Assembly (NCBI GenBank): GCA_014800815.1
Contig: JAAVFI010000060.1
Location: forward strand, 1-44,722
DNA: 44,722 nucleotides
Source of the DNA: Bacteroidales bacterium
Lineage (GTDB): Bacteria > Bacteroidota > Bacteroidia > Bacteroidales > Muribaculaceae
Direction of reading: 5' to 3'
Shown here in pieces: positions 14,743 through 23,754 of the stretch (the stretch's first letter is position 1; each line of letters opens with the position of its first letter). A program made the position numbers and the translations under genes. Under the pieces are notes generated by a model, which saw only the letters and a list, made by a program, of their open reading frames with translations, did no database searches and was not told where the DNA came from.

Positions 14743-17397
14743 ATGAAAACACGCACTGCCGCCCTGGTTATGGTCTTGGCCGCTCTGCCGTCGCTTTCAG
14801 CTCAGACTTTCAGTGAAGGAATACTCAACTATGAGGTAATTTCCGGAACTAACTGCCGCTTTACGGGGCTATCGGAAAATACCGAAAGTCTTGTCGTACC
14901 CGAAAAAGTGACTTACAACGGCACGACCTATACCGTGACCGAAATCGGGACCAACGCCTGCAAGGACCATGAGGAAATAAAATCGGTAACTATCCCCAAT
15001 ACTGTTACTCTCATCAGTCCCAACGCGTTCTATGCAAACCGCGCCCTCACCGACCTTACGTTAGGCTCGGCGCTTGAGACTATCGACCGCCAGGCTTTCG
15101 ACGTCTGCAATGATCTGACCGTGGTGCGCTGCTATGCTCCCGAGCCTCCCATGGCCAAGCAGATGACCTTTTCAAGCACGGCGCAGTCAAAAGCCACGCT
15201 TTATGTACCCGCCGAATCGGTAGCGAAATATGAGGCCGACTTCTGGGTGTGGGGTTCATTCCGCAAGGTTGAAGCTATTGTAGACAATGTGAGTGAATTT
15301 GAGGTTGACGGTCTCTCGTACAAGGTGACCGAGGGTAACAACGTGACTCTCACCGCTGTAACTTCCACTGCCGCTGACATCTACATTCCCGGCACTGTCA
15401 ACTACGGCGGCACTGCTTTCACCGTCACCGAAATAGGTCAGGCCGTAGGCAAGGACCTCAGCACCCTCGTCACCCTCTCAATTCCTGAAACGGTGGTAAA
15501 TATCGCCGCCAACGCTTTCTACGGCTGCTGGAAGATGACCGACCTTTCGATCGGTTCGGGCGTACTCACTATCGACCGACAGGCCTTCGACGCCTGCAGT
15601 GCCCTTACTACGGTGAAGTGCTACGCAACAGTGCCTCCCGAGTGTAAGAATCTGGTGTTCAGCGCAACGACAACCAATAAAGCCACTCTCCGCGTCCCTG
15701 AGGAATCTATCGCGGCTTATGAAAAAGATGTGATGTGCTGGGGCGACTTCAACACTATCATCGCCCTCGACGGCGACGAGCCTGAGAAGCCCGACCCCGT
15801 AGACCCCGGCAAGCCCGTCGACCCCGAACCCGAACCCGACGGCATCAAGCTCACCGGCATCAGTCCTGCCCGCAACAGCACCCGCAGTTCGCTCTCAGTG
15901 TTCCGCGTAGCATTCGAAATCACTGAGGCTGAGAAGGAAAAGTGCATGATCTTCCCTATCTCGGGCCACACATCGGGCATACGCCTCGAGCGTGAGGGCG
16001 CCGAACCCGTATACGCATCGAGAGTAAGCACCGTCGAAGATTTCCCCGTAACTTCGGTCGACATCACCTTCCCCGTGCAGCGCACCGAGGGTCAGTACAC
16101 TCTCGTTATTCCCGAAGGTTCGATCGGTAAATACCGCTGGAACGACGAAGCTCAGAAAGACGAACTCATCGAAGGCATGGTAAACGCCGAAATCACCGCC
16201 AATTACACCGTTTCGGCCGAGGTTGCCACAATCTTCTCCAACTACGTGCTCCGTCCGCAGTCGGGCAAGAGCCTCGCATCAATCACCGAACTCGATCTCA
16301 CCTTCCCGAGCGCACCCTACGCTCTCGACATCAATAACTCCCTGCCCATTACTCTCTCCAACGGCACTACAGTATATAAAGGTGTGATTGGCGGCTGGGG
16401 CAACGAGCGCCGACTTTCGTTCGACTCCGACACTCAGAGTTACATCACCATAACCGAGCTTGGCAACTGGACTCTCACCATTCCTGAAGGCGTATTCTCT
16501 GCCAACGGCGAGTGCAACCCCGAAATCGTAGCCGAATATACAATCTCCGACGATATCGACTTCGAATACATCTGCAATCCCCTGAACCTCAGCATGGAAG
16601 AGATACCCGAGGCTATGATGGTGACACTCACTATCGAGTTCCCCGACGCAGGCTTTGTGGCATTCGCTCCTGCTTACGATCCCGCACCCGCGTTCACCGT
16701 AAAATATGGCGACGTAGAGCTCCGCCGCGTAAGCAACGCTCTCGTATTACCCGGCTATCAGCCCGTAGTTCAGTCGGGCGGCAACACCCTCGAAATCCGT
16801 GTCAACACCCTGGTACTCACCGAGCCCAACATCCTCACAATCACCGCTGAGAAGGGTGCGTTCACCGTCGACGGTCTCGCCTCACCCGCAATCGACTATG
16901 CTATAAACTACGGTCTCCACAAGCAATACGAATATACCCTCACACCCGCCAAAGACGGCACATACCGCAACCTCTCGAAGTTCACCGTCGGGTTCCCCGA
17001 AGCCAAAGAAGCCGTCTATAACGAAGACGAAGCCTTTATCGTGCTCTTCATGCTCGGCCACTCGTGCACCGACTACACCTGCACACCCGTCGAGGGTGCC
17101 GAATATCCCACATTCGACATCGTATTCGACCCCGCCCCCGACTTCGAAGGTGAGTACTCGTTTACTATCGACGCCCGCACATTCATCCTCGACAAATACT
17201 TCTTCAGCCCCATTGTCACCGGCAAGTACACTCTCGGTGACGACACCGGCGTAGAAGGCGTAAGCATTGAGAATGAAAATGTTACCGTAGTGACTCTCGA
17301 TGGTCGCGTAATTCTCCGCAACGCCGCCCGCGAAGCCCTCTCTACTCTCACTCCCGGCCTCTACATAGTAAACGGCCGCAAGCTCTACATCAAGTAA
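14743..17397 (+). CDS. BspA-type leucine-rich-repeat surface protein with T9SS-like tail
   Basis: An 884-residue secreted protein read from MKTRTAALVMVLAAL, a clear signal peptide ending LSAQ. Two LRR_5/BspA units lie at about residues 20-180 and 185-345 (TVTEIGTNACKDHEE, VTIPNTVTLISPNAF). A Pro/Asp/Glu linker (DPVDPGKPVDPEPEPD) follows, then several beta-rich domains of about 120 residues each. The last 80 residues (TVVTLDGRVILRNA to GLYIVNGRKLYIK) resemble a type A sorting domain for type IX secretion. BspA-type proteins mediate attachment to host proteins, mucin or other cells; the ligand here is unknown. The final 202 bp recur at 23410-23611. Confidence 0.9.
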   Translation: MKTRTAALVMVLAALPSLSAQTFSEGILNYEVISGTNCRFTGLSENTESLVVPEKVTYNGTTYTVTEIGTNACKDHEEIKSVTIPNTVTLISPNAFYANRALTDLTLGSALETIDRQAFDVCNDLTVVRCYAPEPPMAKQMTFSSTAQSKATLYVPAESVAKYEADFWVWGSFRKVEAIVDNVSEFEVDGLSYKVTEGNNVTLTAVTSTAADIYIPGTVNYGGTAFTVTEIGQAVGKDLSTLVTLSIPETVVNIAANAFYGCWKMTDLSIGSGVLTIDRQAFDACSALTTVKCYATVPPECKNLVFSATTTNKATLRVPEESIAAYEKDVMCWGDFNTIIALDGDEPEKPDPVDPGKPVDPEPEPDGIKLTGISPARNSTRSSLSVFRVAFEITEAEKEKCMIFPISGHTSGIRLEREGAEPVYASRVSTVEDFPVTSVDITFPVQRTEGQYTLVIPEGSIGKYRWNDEAQKDELIEGMVNAEITANYTVSAEVATIFSNYVLRPQSGKSLASITELDLTFPSAPYALDINNSLPITLSNGTTVYKGVIGGWGNERRLSFDSDTQSYITITELGNWTLTIPEGVFSANGECNPEIVAEYTISDDIDFEYICNPLNLSMEEIPEAMMVTLTIEFPDAGFVAFAPAYDPAPAFTVKYGDVELRRVSNALVLPGYQPVVQSGGNTLEIRVNTLVLTEPNILTITAEKGAFTVDGLASPAIDYAINYGLHKQYEYTLTPAKDGTYRNLSKFTVGFPEAKEAVYNEDEAFIVLFMLGHSCTDYTCTPVEGAEYPTFDIVFDPAPDFEGEYSFTIDARTFILDKYFFSPIVTGKYTLGDDTGVEGVSIENENVTVVTLDGRVILRNAAREALSTLTPGLYIVNGRKLYIK
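17194..17395 (+). repeat. Direct repeat, left copy (3' end of LRR gene)
   Basis: This 202-bp segment encodes the last 67 residues of the LRR protein. It recurs in direct orientation at 23410-23611 with about five mismatches. The two copies bracket the fimbrial operon. Confidence 0.95.
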
Positions 17398-17419
17398 TCA
17401 ACTCACAATCTTCCTCATT

Positions 17420-17455
17420 AAGAGCGACTGACACTATGTCGGCCGCTCTTTTTTT
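17420..17455 (+). terminator. Terminator of the large LRR gene
   Basis: Stem AAGAGCG/CGCTCTT (17420-17426 with 17444-17450), an inner GAC/GTC pairing, then T-rich tail. Confidence 0.85.
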
Positions 17456-17500
17456 AATGTGTGATATTTCCTCAGAAAAATCAGAAAAAGACCAAAAATA

Positions 17501-17531
17501 TTTGGTGTCTCAAAATTTTTATATAATTTTG
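17501..17531 (+). promoter_or_regulatory. Promoter of the fimbrial operon
   Basis: TTTG at 17501-17504 and TAATTTTG at 17524-17531, 19 bp apart: a perfect Bacteroidetes promoter. Transcription would begin near 17538, about 350 nt upstream of the first gene, leaving a long structured leader. Confidence 0.85.
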
Positions 17532-17537
17532 CATCGC

Positions 17538-17887
17538 AGACCGCACTGTAGAGCCCGGTTGTGGGCTTGAGGTGGGATCAGCGCACATTTTGGAAAGCGT
17601 ATTATCGGCGCTTGTTCTTGACACCTAAGAATCTCGCAAATTCAATCCAGGTCAAGGGTAAGTAACGGTAGATGCTCGAGGCTGTGTATCAGTAGACTAT
17701 TATGGATTTATTCATTATAGTCTGTTTATACATAATGCAAGCGTAGGCTCTACACGTTACCGTTCTTCTGGATGGGCTGTGCGAGAGCCTTTAGGTGAGA
17801 ACGGTAAGGGTAATGTCCCCTACGCTTTTCTATTTTCACATAAAAGCTGTGTCGCGGGGGATGGCAACAGCAATAAGGATTCGTCCA
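17538..17887 (+). ncRNA. Structured leader RNA, copy A (fimbrial operon)
   Basis: A 350-nt leader with no convincing gene. Helices visible: AGCCC/GGGCT (17552-17556 with 17563-17567), AAGCG/CGCTT (17595-17599 with 17609-17613), TTCTT/AAGAA (17615-17619 with 17627-17631), AGACTAT/ATAGTCT (17694-17700 with 17717-17723). A closing helix AAGCGTAGG/CCTACGCTT (17739-17747 with 17819-17827) encloses TTACCGTTCT/AGAACGGTAA (17757-17766 with 17798-17807), which encloses GGCT/AGCC. A U-rich tract follows, about 50 nt before the ATG. The same helices, with compensatory changes, occur at 29682-30033. It may be an attenuator or riboswitch-like leader, or a stable small RNA. I cannot assign it to a named Rfam family. 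Confidence 0.75.
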
Positions 17888-19126
17888 ATGCGTATCAATC
17901 ACTGCATTTTCTCGCACATTATGTTGTGGTTTCTGCTCTTGGTGGCGTCTCTCCCCGTCTGTGCATCTTCTGACGAGGGGTTGGCTCTACGGACAGATTT
18001 TTTATACTGGCTTACCACCACTCCTAATATCGGGGTGGACCGGCCTGTGAGCAAGCATATTTCAGTCTCAGCAACTTTTGGCTATAACTCATTTAACTTC
18101 TTCAACCGCTACGACTCCGACGGACGGACTGTCAATCCAAAACTGCATCATTGGATGATAATTCCTGAAGCCCGCTATTGGTTTCGGAATACTTTTCATG
18201 GTAGTTTTGCAAGTGTATATGCTCTTGGTGGCCAGTATAATGCCGGCGGGGTAAAGTTTCCTCACTTCTTACGCAACAACCGATACGAAGGATGGGGCCT
18301 CGGAGCCGGAGTAAGTTTAGGCTATCAATGGCACTTCAGCCCGCGATGGGGTATCGAGGTATCGTCAGGAGCAGCATACGTATATCTCAGATATGATAAA
18401 TATGAGTGTGGTAGCTGCGGACGTCTGCTGGCATCGCGCCGTAGCCGCAATACCATTATACCTCGGGCCACACTTTCTATAATCTATACTTTCCCAACCG
18501 ACAAAGCCCGCAACACACCCGACATTTCAGAAGAATTATTACCTATATCCACCGAAATATCAGACGAACCAACAGCTAATGTCGACATACTACCGCAGAT
18601 TGAGGTAAGTCCCTCCTCTAAATCAGAGCAGGCAGACACGCTGCGTATCACCGTACACTATGATGTGGATAAATACGTTCTCACCGGTGGTGCCGACACA
18701 GCCGACCTTCTATCTCTCAGATCAGCTCTTGATAGTCTGACTACAACTCCCGGTATAACATTACTCTCGATTCGAGTAACGGGGTATGCCTCTCCCGAAC
18801 ACACGTACTATCACAATCTCCGCCTCTCAGAGAAACGCGCTCAGTCTCTTAGCACCCTTATAGAAGAACGTATACCATTCTTTTCCGGAAATATTGTCGT
18901 GCGTGGCGCCGGGGAAGACTGGGAGGGAGTAGTGGCATTACTCCGACAAAGCCATCTTCAATCGGCAAACAAATTGATAGAACTTATCCGCACCACTCCT
19001 ATCTCTGAAGGACGGGAGGAGAAATTACGTCAAGCGGCAGGAGCGGAATATGCAAATCTGCTCTCCGATATATTTGCACCCTTGAGACGTGCGGAAATAG
19101 AAATTGCCTACAACAACGGTATCTGA
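17888..19126 (+). CDS. DUF3575 and OmpA-domain outer-membrane protein of fimbrial operon
   Basis: A 412-residue protein read from MRINHCIFSHIMLWF; an open frame runs further upstream, but that part overlaps the conserved leader RNA. The signal peptide ends near PVCASS. Residues about 25-200 match the DUF3575 barrel-like domain (ALRTDFLYWLTTTPNIGVD; GWGLGAGVSLGYQWHFSPRWGIE). The C-terminal part is OmpA-like (YASPEHTYYHNLRLSEKRAQ), fitting peptidoglycan contact. Bacteroidales fimbrial loci commonly begin with such a gene, which probably anchors or assembles the fimbria at the outer membrane; that role is inferred. It is the first of four genes. Confidence 0.85.
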   Translation: MRINHCIFSHIMLWFLLLVASLPVCASSDEGLALRTDFLYWLTTTPNIGVDRPVSKHISVSATFGYNSFNFFNRYDSDGRTVNPKLHHWMIIPEARYWFRNTFHGSFASVYALGGQYNAGGVKFPHFLRNNRYEGWGLGAGVSLGYQWHFSPRWGIEVSSGAAYVYLRYDKYECGSCGRLLASRRSRNTIIPRATLSIIYTFPTDKARNTPDISEELLPISTEISDEPTANVDILPQIEVSPSSKSEQADTLRITVHYDVDKYVLTGGADTADLLSLRSALDSLTTTPGITLLSIRVTGYASPEHTYYHNLRLSEKRAQSLSTLIEERIPFFSGNIVVRGAGEDWEGVVALLRQSHLQSANKLIELIRTTPISEGREEKLRQAAGAEYANLLSDIFAPLRRAEIEIAYNNGI

Positions 19127-19157
19127 GCATACTATTGTGAAAATCACTCCAACAAAT

Positions 19158-20159
19158 ATGCACCGCAAGGTACACTTCAGCATGAGTTCTACCCTACTCC
19201 ACGGCCTCCGACTTATGGCCATAGCCATTGCTCTGTGCCTTGTATGCTCGTGTTCATTAGAGGATGACCGCGACCAATGCTGCACACCATGCAATGTGAT
19301 GCACTATACATACCGTCCCTTCGGTAGCGACGACTTCAAAAATCACATTAGCTCGCTCAGGCATTTTCTTTTTGATGACGCAGGTGCTTTTATAGAGGAA
19401 ATAGCGCCCGGCTCCGACCTTCAATACCAATACCTTCCACTAACTGAAGGTGACTACACAATAGTTACTCTCGGCAACACATCAGAGGCTTCCCATCCGA
19501 ATCACTACGCCGGAGCACCCTTAGAAGAATTCACTCTCAACCATACACTTAAATTCGAGGATAATACAGGCATTTCTGCCAATACTGATGAACTCTTCTG
19601 GGGTGTAAAAAATTTCCATGTCGAGAGCGATGGGCTTCTCAGTCCTGCAACCGGCAGCTCTCGCACTGCCGAAGAGCGCAACACCCTCGTAACTCCGATG
19701 AACAACATACACTGTCACCTTACCGTAAGAGTTGAATGGGCAAATTTACCTCAATATATCGGAGACTACGAAATGGAACTCGACGGCATAGCCACTCGCT
19801 ATTCTCTCCACCCTGGAAATGCTTCAGACGTCGGGCGGTTCATTGTCCCTAAAGGTGAAATGCCCTCGGTTCATCGAATACGTGTACCAATGCATGGACG
19901 CGAACTTCTCGGAGAATTCATCACGCTGCGATACAGCGATGAGCTTATACCCGTCTTCAGACTTCTATACGGCAGCGAGCAAATCACACCCGACATCGAC
20001 CTTGCCAGAGCTTTCAGAATATGGGGTTGGCGCCCTTCTGAGACACATATCCAGGAATACTCGATAATGATACGAATCTTCTCCAACGGAAGTGTCGACA
20101 TATACCCTTCTATCGACGCTTCAGTCGACGACTGGATCGACGGCGGAATATTCTCATAG
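19158..20159 (+). CDS. FimB/Mfa2-family fimbrial anchor lipoprotein
   Basis: A 333-residue lipoprotein read from MHRKVHFSMSSTLL; ATG at 19182 is an alternative, and the open frame extends further upstream over the previous gene, which I reject. The signal peptide ends at a Cys in LVCSCSLEDD. The next part, DQCCTPCNVMHYTYRPFGSDDF, is the Cys-rich start typical of Mfa2/FimB proteins, followed by two beta-sandwich-like domains. In Porphyromonas, Mfa2 and FimB anchor fimbriae to the outer membrane and limit their length. It starts 31 bp after the DUF3575 gene and precedes the fimbrillin gene, as expected for this locus type. Confidence 0.85.
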   Translation: MHRKVHFSMSSTLLHGLRLMAIAIALCLVCSCSLEDDRDQCCTPCNVMHYTYRPFGSDDFKNHISSLRHFLFDDAGAFIEEIAPGSDLQYQYLPLTEGDYTIVTLGNTSEASHPNHYAGAPLEEFTLNHTLKFEDNTGISANTDELFWGVKNFHVESDGLLSPATGSSRTAEERNTLVTPMNNIHCHLTVRVEWANLPQYIGDYEMELDGIATRYSLHPGNASDVGRFIVPKGEMPSVHRIRVPMHGRELLGEFITLRYSDELIPVFRLLYGSEQITPDIDLARAFRIWGWRPSETHIQEYSIMIRIFSNGSVDIYPSIDASVDDWIDGGIFS

Positions 20160-20213
20160 ATAATAGATACCAATCAATAAACAACGTTCTTTAATTAACT
20201 TAATCAAATTACA

Positions 20214-21392
20214 ATGAAAAGTAAGCTAATCTACACATCAGCTCTTGCACTGGCGCTCCTCGCCACTGCATGCAGCAGCGAAAGCGAGTTGGTGCAGGAC
20301 ATTCAGGGAGGCAACCGAACCCTGACATTCGCCATCAGCACTCCGACAGGTGAGAAAGTAAGTTACTCGCGTGCGCCACTTCACGACGAACCCGAATACG
20401 CTATCAAAAGTCTCACCCTCTACGAGTACGAGATTAACAACGGCACAAGCAGTCTGAGCCGAGTCATGAAGTATCCCGACGGTAAAGGGCGCGATGTGAT
20501 AAATCCCGAATCCGACGGCAAAGGAGGATACACTTTCTCGATTATCGTCCCCGCTGCCAACGATGGCAAGACCTACTCTTACAGCTTTGTGGCTAACGAC
20601 GATACTACCGACCCGACCGTAGGTTCTTCAGCAGAGAGTTTCAGGGATACTATGAAAGCTGCCATAAAACTCTCCGAGCCTCAGCTTGAAGAAAGTGAGG
20701 AGAACACCACACTCCCTACCCTCACCGCCGACATTCTTGCAGACCCCGACAAAGGAATTGCCATGAGCGGCGAAGCCACTTATAACGGAAGTACGGAGAT
20801 TACCATGTCGGAGGGTATCACATGCAAGGTAAACCTTACCCGTATCGTTGCCCGAGTAGACATAAAGTACTCTACTCCCAACCTTAAACTCACAAAGGTC
20901 GAACTACGTGGCGCACCCAAATCGGGCTACCTGTTCGCTCAGAAAGGAGAGGGCAACACTACCGAAATTCCCTCCTATGAGGAATCAGAATACCTTGTAA
21001 TGCAGCTTAATAAAAATGTCTCTCTACCCGCCGACTACCTCAAGAATACTGATGACATCACCACTGTAGAGCTTCGTAAAGCTTTCTATCTCTACGAACG
21101 CACTAACACCATATCGGAAGGTGAAGATGCTACCTACAATGGAGCAAGTGTGTATATCGAATACGATGTGAACGCAAACGGCGAAACTTACAAAGGCAAG
21201 CTCGACATACCTTTCCGTTCTACCTCAAATGATAACAAATGTGTCGACATCCGCCGTAACACACTATATACCATCCTTCTCGGAAATGGCGACGACCCCA
21301 TTTCGGGAGTAGTATCGGCGAAACTAATTGTAGATGAATGGAACAGTATCGATATAGACGAACCCCTGACAGACGAAGATAAAGAATATTGA
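20214..21392 (+). CDS. Mfa1-like major fimbrillin
   Basis: A 392-residue lipoprotein precursor (MKSKLIYTSALALALLATACSSES, lipobox TAC). Two beta-sandwich regions follow, as in FimA/Mfa1-type fimbrillins (LTFAISTPTGEKVSYSRAP, and the internal VNLTRIVARVDIKYS, which recalls the conserved RxxARVD strand). Type V pilins are lipidated, carried to the surface and trimmed by a gingipain-like protease at an Arg before assembly; YSRAP and SYSRAPL near residues 48-55 offer such a site, but the cut is not proven. It sits in the expected position between the Mfa2-like anchor and a tip-like protein. Confidence 0.85.
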   Translation: MKSKLIYTSALALALLATACSSESELVQDIQGGNRTLTFAISTPTGEKVSYSRAPLHDEPEYAIKSLTLYEYEINNGTSSLSRVMKYPDGKGRDVINPESDGKGGYTFSIIVPAANDGKTYSYSFVANDDTTDPTVGSSAESFRDTMKAAIKLSEPQLEESEENTTLPTLTADILADPDKGIAMSGEATYNGSTEITMSEGITCKVNLTRIVARVDIKYSTPNLKLTKVELRGAPKSGYLFAQKGEGNTTEIPSYEESEYLVMQLNKNVSLPADYLKNTDDITTVELRKAFYLYERTNTISEGEDATYNGASVYIEYDVNANGETYKGKLDIPFRSTSNDNKCVDIRRNTLYTILLGNGDDPISGVVSAKLIVDEWNSIDIDEPLTDEDKEY

Positions 21393-21424
21393 TAAAAACC
21401 TACAATCCATATATATAAAGTAAT

Positions 21425-23377
21425 ATGAAAAAACTGAAATTATTTTCAGCAGCTCTTGCTATGCTTCTGCTCGGGAGTTGCGCCAATGAGGAGACTCTGA
21501 ATATTCCTGAAAGCACATCTCCCGGCATTCACGTACACCTCTCCGGGGCGGCCGGTGGTACAGACTCTCGTGCAACTGTAACCGCCGATAAAAGCGAGAA
21601 AACGGTTAATAGTGTGCTCGCTGTCCTTTTCGACACCCACGAAGGATTCTTCAAAACCGTTGAAGCTTCTAAAGTCGCCGACGACGAATATACATTCATC
21701 GTGGAAAAGGATGCCACATACAGAATATATCTCGTGGCAAATGCCGATGCAGACCTCCGCAAAGCACTCGAAGACATAGATCCCGGTACGGATGCCGACG
21801 ACGCTGAAAACGGTCTTGAGGCCGTGATTGCCGCGCAGGCACCCGACGCTAAGGACAACTTCCTGATGCTTAGCAAATACCCCGAGACAGTTACTACCCG
21901 TATCACAGAGACTCAGAGTATCGGTACTGTACACATGGAGCGTCTGGCTGCACGCTTCGACATAGTGAATAAGGCCGAGGGAATCACCGTCGACAAGATA
22001 ACTTTCAATAACCGTACCCTCAAGACTTCGGTTCTCTCTCGAAACGTGATGACTGACCAGACTGACTGGTTCGAGAATACACCGTACCCTGACATCAATC
22101 TTGATGGTGAGAAGAACACGGGAAATACCTATGATTGTAAAATCTACACATACGAAAATTTCTCATTGTCCGGCGATACCACACTCCCTTCTCTCACTAT
22201 AGAATACACAGAAGACGGGAAGACCAAGTCACACGAAGTTCTGCTTATCGACCCGGATTCAGAAGCCGGTACTGCCATGAGCATAAAACGTAACCACCGC
22301 TACCGTATAGTGCTTACTAAGGCATACAAACTCAAATTTGAAGTTGAAGTGGCCGACTGGGACGCTGAAGAAACTTTCGCCATAACAGGACTGCCCCTTG
22401 AACTGCCCGAAGACCGCCAGGAGGAACTCAACTCACAGTTACTCGTCCATAATCTCTTTACTGAATACAATGTGAGAAAAATAGACACGAATACAAAGAA
22501 AGTAACTGAATTCTTCACAGAATTGCCTTCCGAGCCCGGTCAAGCACCTTCTACAGCCTATACTACCATGAGTGAACTTATAAACAAGAAACTTTTAAGT
22601 GACGATGCAATCTTTACAGATGATGCCGGTAATAATTATCGCTTCCCGACTGCCGGTGAATGGCAGCTACTGATTCCTCTTACTAATCAGGCTGCAGGAA
22701 TGCCTGTACAGACAACACCTTCAGGTCTGTCGATTCGCAATTATCCTTTCTGGGGTTACGACTCCTCTCAGACCATGGAGACCGACGAATTCATTGAAAA
22801 AGTATATCTCAAAAATAATCAGGACAATTTTATGGCTCTTGTCCCGGAAGATTTATCCGAAGATACTGAAAATGGCTTTAAAGGTACTTCCATTTTGAAA
22901 GTAGGCCGAGTGACCGATATTGTATATGCTAATAAAGAATTGACGTTCTCAGAAACTAAAGGAAGCGGTTACAAAGATTATCAGATGTGTCCGGTATATG
23001 GGTTGAGATTCAAAGGCTCGGATCAGTTTGCAGCATATAAATGGGAACTGGTAGCTACAAATGGCAACAGAGCATGCCGCTATCTATCAGTTAAAATTAA
23101 AGCGCTCCCGAAAGACGCGGATATTATAATTGACGATATTGTTGACAACCACTCTTTCTGGGCAAAAGGATACATCGAGGTTAAACTTCCTGCCGAAGGT
23201 CGGTACGACTGGGGGGTTAAGAAAGTTATGTGGCCTTGCCAAGCATACTATCTGTCAACCACGAAATCCAATGATACCGCGGCATTGGCAGCCTATTTCG
23301 ATGCAGTCCAAGCTCATGTTCGTCACATTGAATTTCAGAGTTCATACTCTATACGCCTTGTTAATATCAAGGATTAA
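21425..23377 (+). CDS. Fimbrial tip or adhesin-like protein
   Basis: A 650-residue lipoprotein precursor (LLLGSCANEET, lipobox GSC). The N-terminal half looks like a fimbrillin (VHMERLAARFDIVNKAEGI). The C-terminal half, from about residue 385, has features of the FISUMP/C-type-lectin-like domain found in Bacteroidetes surface adhesins (NYRFPTAGEWQLLIP; CPVYGLRFKGSDQ; YSIRLVNIKD). This suggests the tip adhesin of the fimbria; the ligand is unknown. Base composition falls toward AT in its last third, unlike the rest of the operon. It is the last gene before the right copy of the direct repeat. Confidence 0.8.
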   Translation: MKKLKLFSAALAMLLLGSCANEETLNIPESTSPGIHVHLSGAAGGTDSRATVTADKSEKTVNSVLAVLFDTHEGFFKTVEASKVADDEYTFIVEKDATYRIYLVANADADLRKALEDIDPGTDADDAENGLEAVIAAQAPDAKDNFLMLSKYPETVTTRITETQSIGTVHMERLAARFDIVNKAEGITVDKITFNNRTLKTSVLSRNVMTDQTDWFENTPYPDINLDGEKNTGNTYDCKIYTYENFSLSGDTTLPSLTIEYTEDGKTKSHEVLLIDPDSEAGTAMSIKRNHRYRIVLTKAYKLKFEVEVADWDAEETFAITGLPLELPEDRQEELNSQLLVHNLFTEYNVRKIDTNTKKVTEFFTELPSEPGQAPSTAYTTMSELINKKLLSDDAIFTDDAGNNYRFPTAGEWQLLIPLTNQAAGMPVQTTPSGLSIRNYPFWGYDSSQTMETDEFIEKVYLKNNQDNFMALVPEDLSEDTENGFKGTSILKVGRVTDIVYANKELTFSETKGSGYKDYQMCPVYGLRFKGSDQFAAYKWELVATNGNRACRYLSVKIKALPKDADIIIDDIVDNHSFWAKGYIEVKLPAEGRYDWGVKKVMWPCQAYYLSTTKSNDTAALAAYFDAVQAHVRHIEFQSSYSIRLVNIKD

Positions 23378-23409
23378 TAAGGTAAATCCTTGGAGGGTTT
23401 AGATATAGA

Positions 23410-23611
23410 AAATACTTCTTCAGCCCCATTGTCACCGGCAAGTACACTCTCGGTGACGACACCGGCGTAGAAGGTGTAAGCATTGAGAATGGAAATGTTA
23501 CCGTAGTGACTCTCGATGGTCGCGTAATTTTCCGCAACGCCGCCCGCGAAGCCCTCTCTACTCTCACTCCCGGCCTCTACATAGTCAACGGTCGCAAGCT
23601 CTACATCAAGT
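23410..23611 (+). pseudogene. Direct repeat, right copy: orphan 3' fragment of LRR gene
   Basis: A 202-bp near copy of 17194-17395 (about 97% identical by eye), encoding the same T9SS-like tail ending GLYIVNGRKLYIK. It has no start or body. The original stop TAA is TCA here, so the frame runs on to TGA near 23702. It begins 33 bp after the tip-like gene. It is a remnant of duplication or of an insertion event that placed the fimbrial operon next to the LRR gene. Confidence 0.9.
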
Positions 23612-23633
23612 CAGCCCCCCTGAAATCTATATT

Positions 23634-23669
23634 CTTAGCGCCCGGCCTTGGTCGGGCGCTAAGTTTTTT
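23634..23669 (+). terminator. Terminator of the fimbrial operon
   Basis: An 11-bp perfect stem CTTAGCGCCCG/CGGGCGCTAAG (23634-23644 with 23653-23663) followed by T6. Confidence 0.95.
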
Positions 23670-23680
23670 CTCAACATTCA

Positions 23681-23712
23681 TTTGCCGTTCCAATGTTTTT
23701 TGATTAACTTTG
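23681..23712 (+). promoter_or_regulatory. Promoter of the 232-residue secreted protein gene
   Basis: TTTG at 23681-23684 and TAACTTTG at 23705-23712, 20 bp apart; leader of about 36 nt. Confidence 0.8.
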
Positions 23713-23754
23713 AGGCGTCTAAATCATTTTCCATCAACTTAAATCAAATCCTGC

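Noticed and set aside
17400-17540. Invertible promoter at the fimbrial operon, as in Bacteroides capsule loci
   Set aside because: I found no inverted repeats flanking the promoter and no nearby site-specific recombinase gene in the window.
17779-17973. Small open frame across the end of leader RNA copy A
   Set aside because: It runs through the conserved closing helix and into the DUF3575 gene in another frame; not conserved in copy B.
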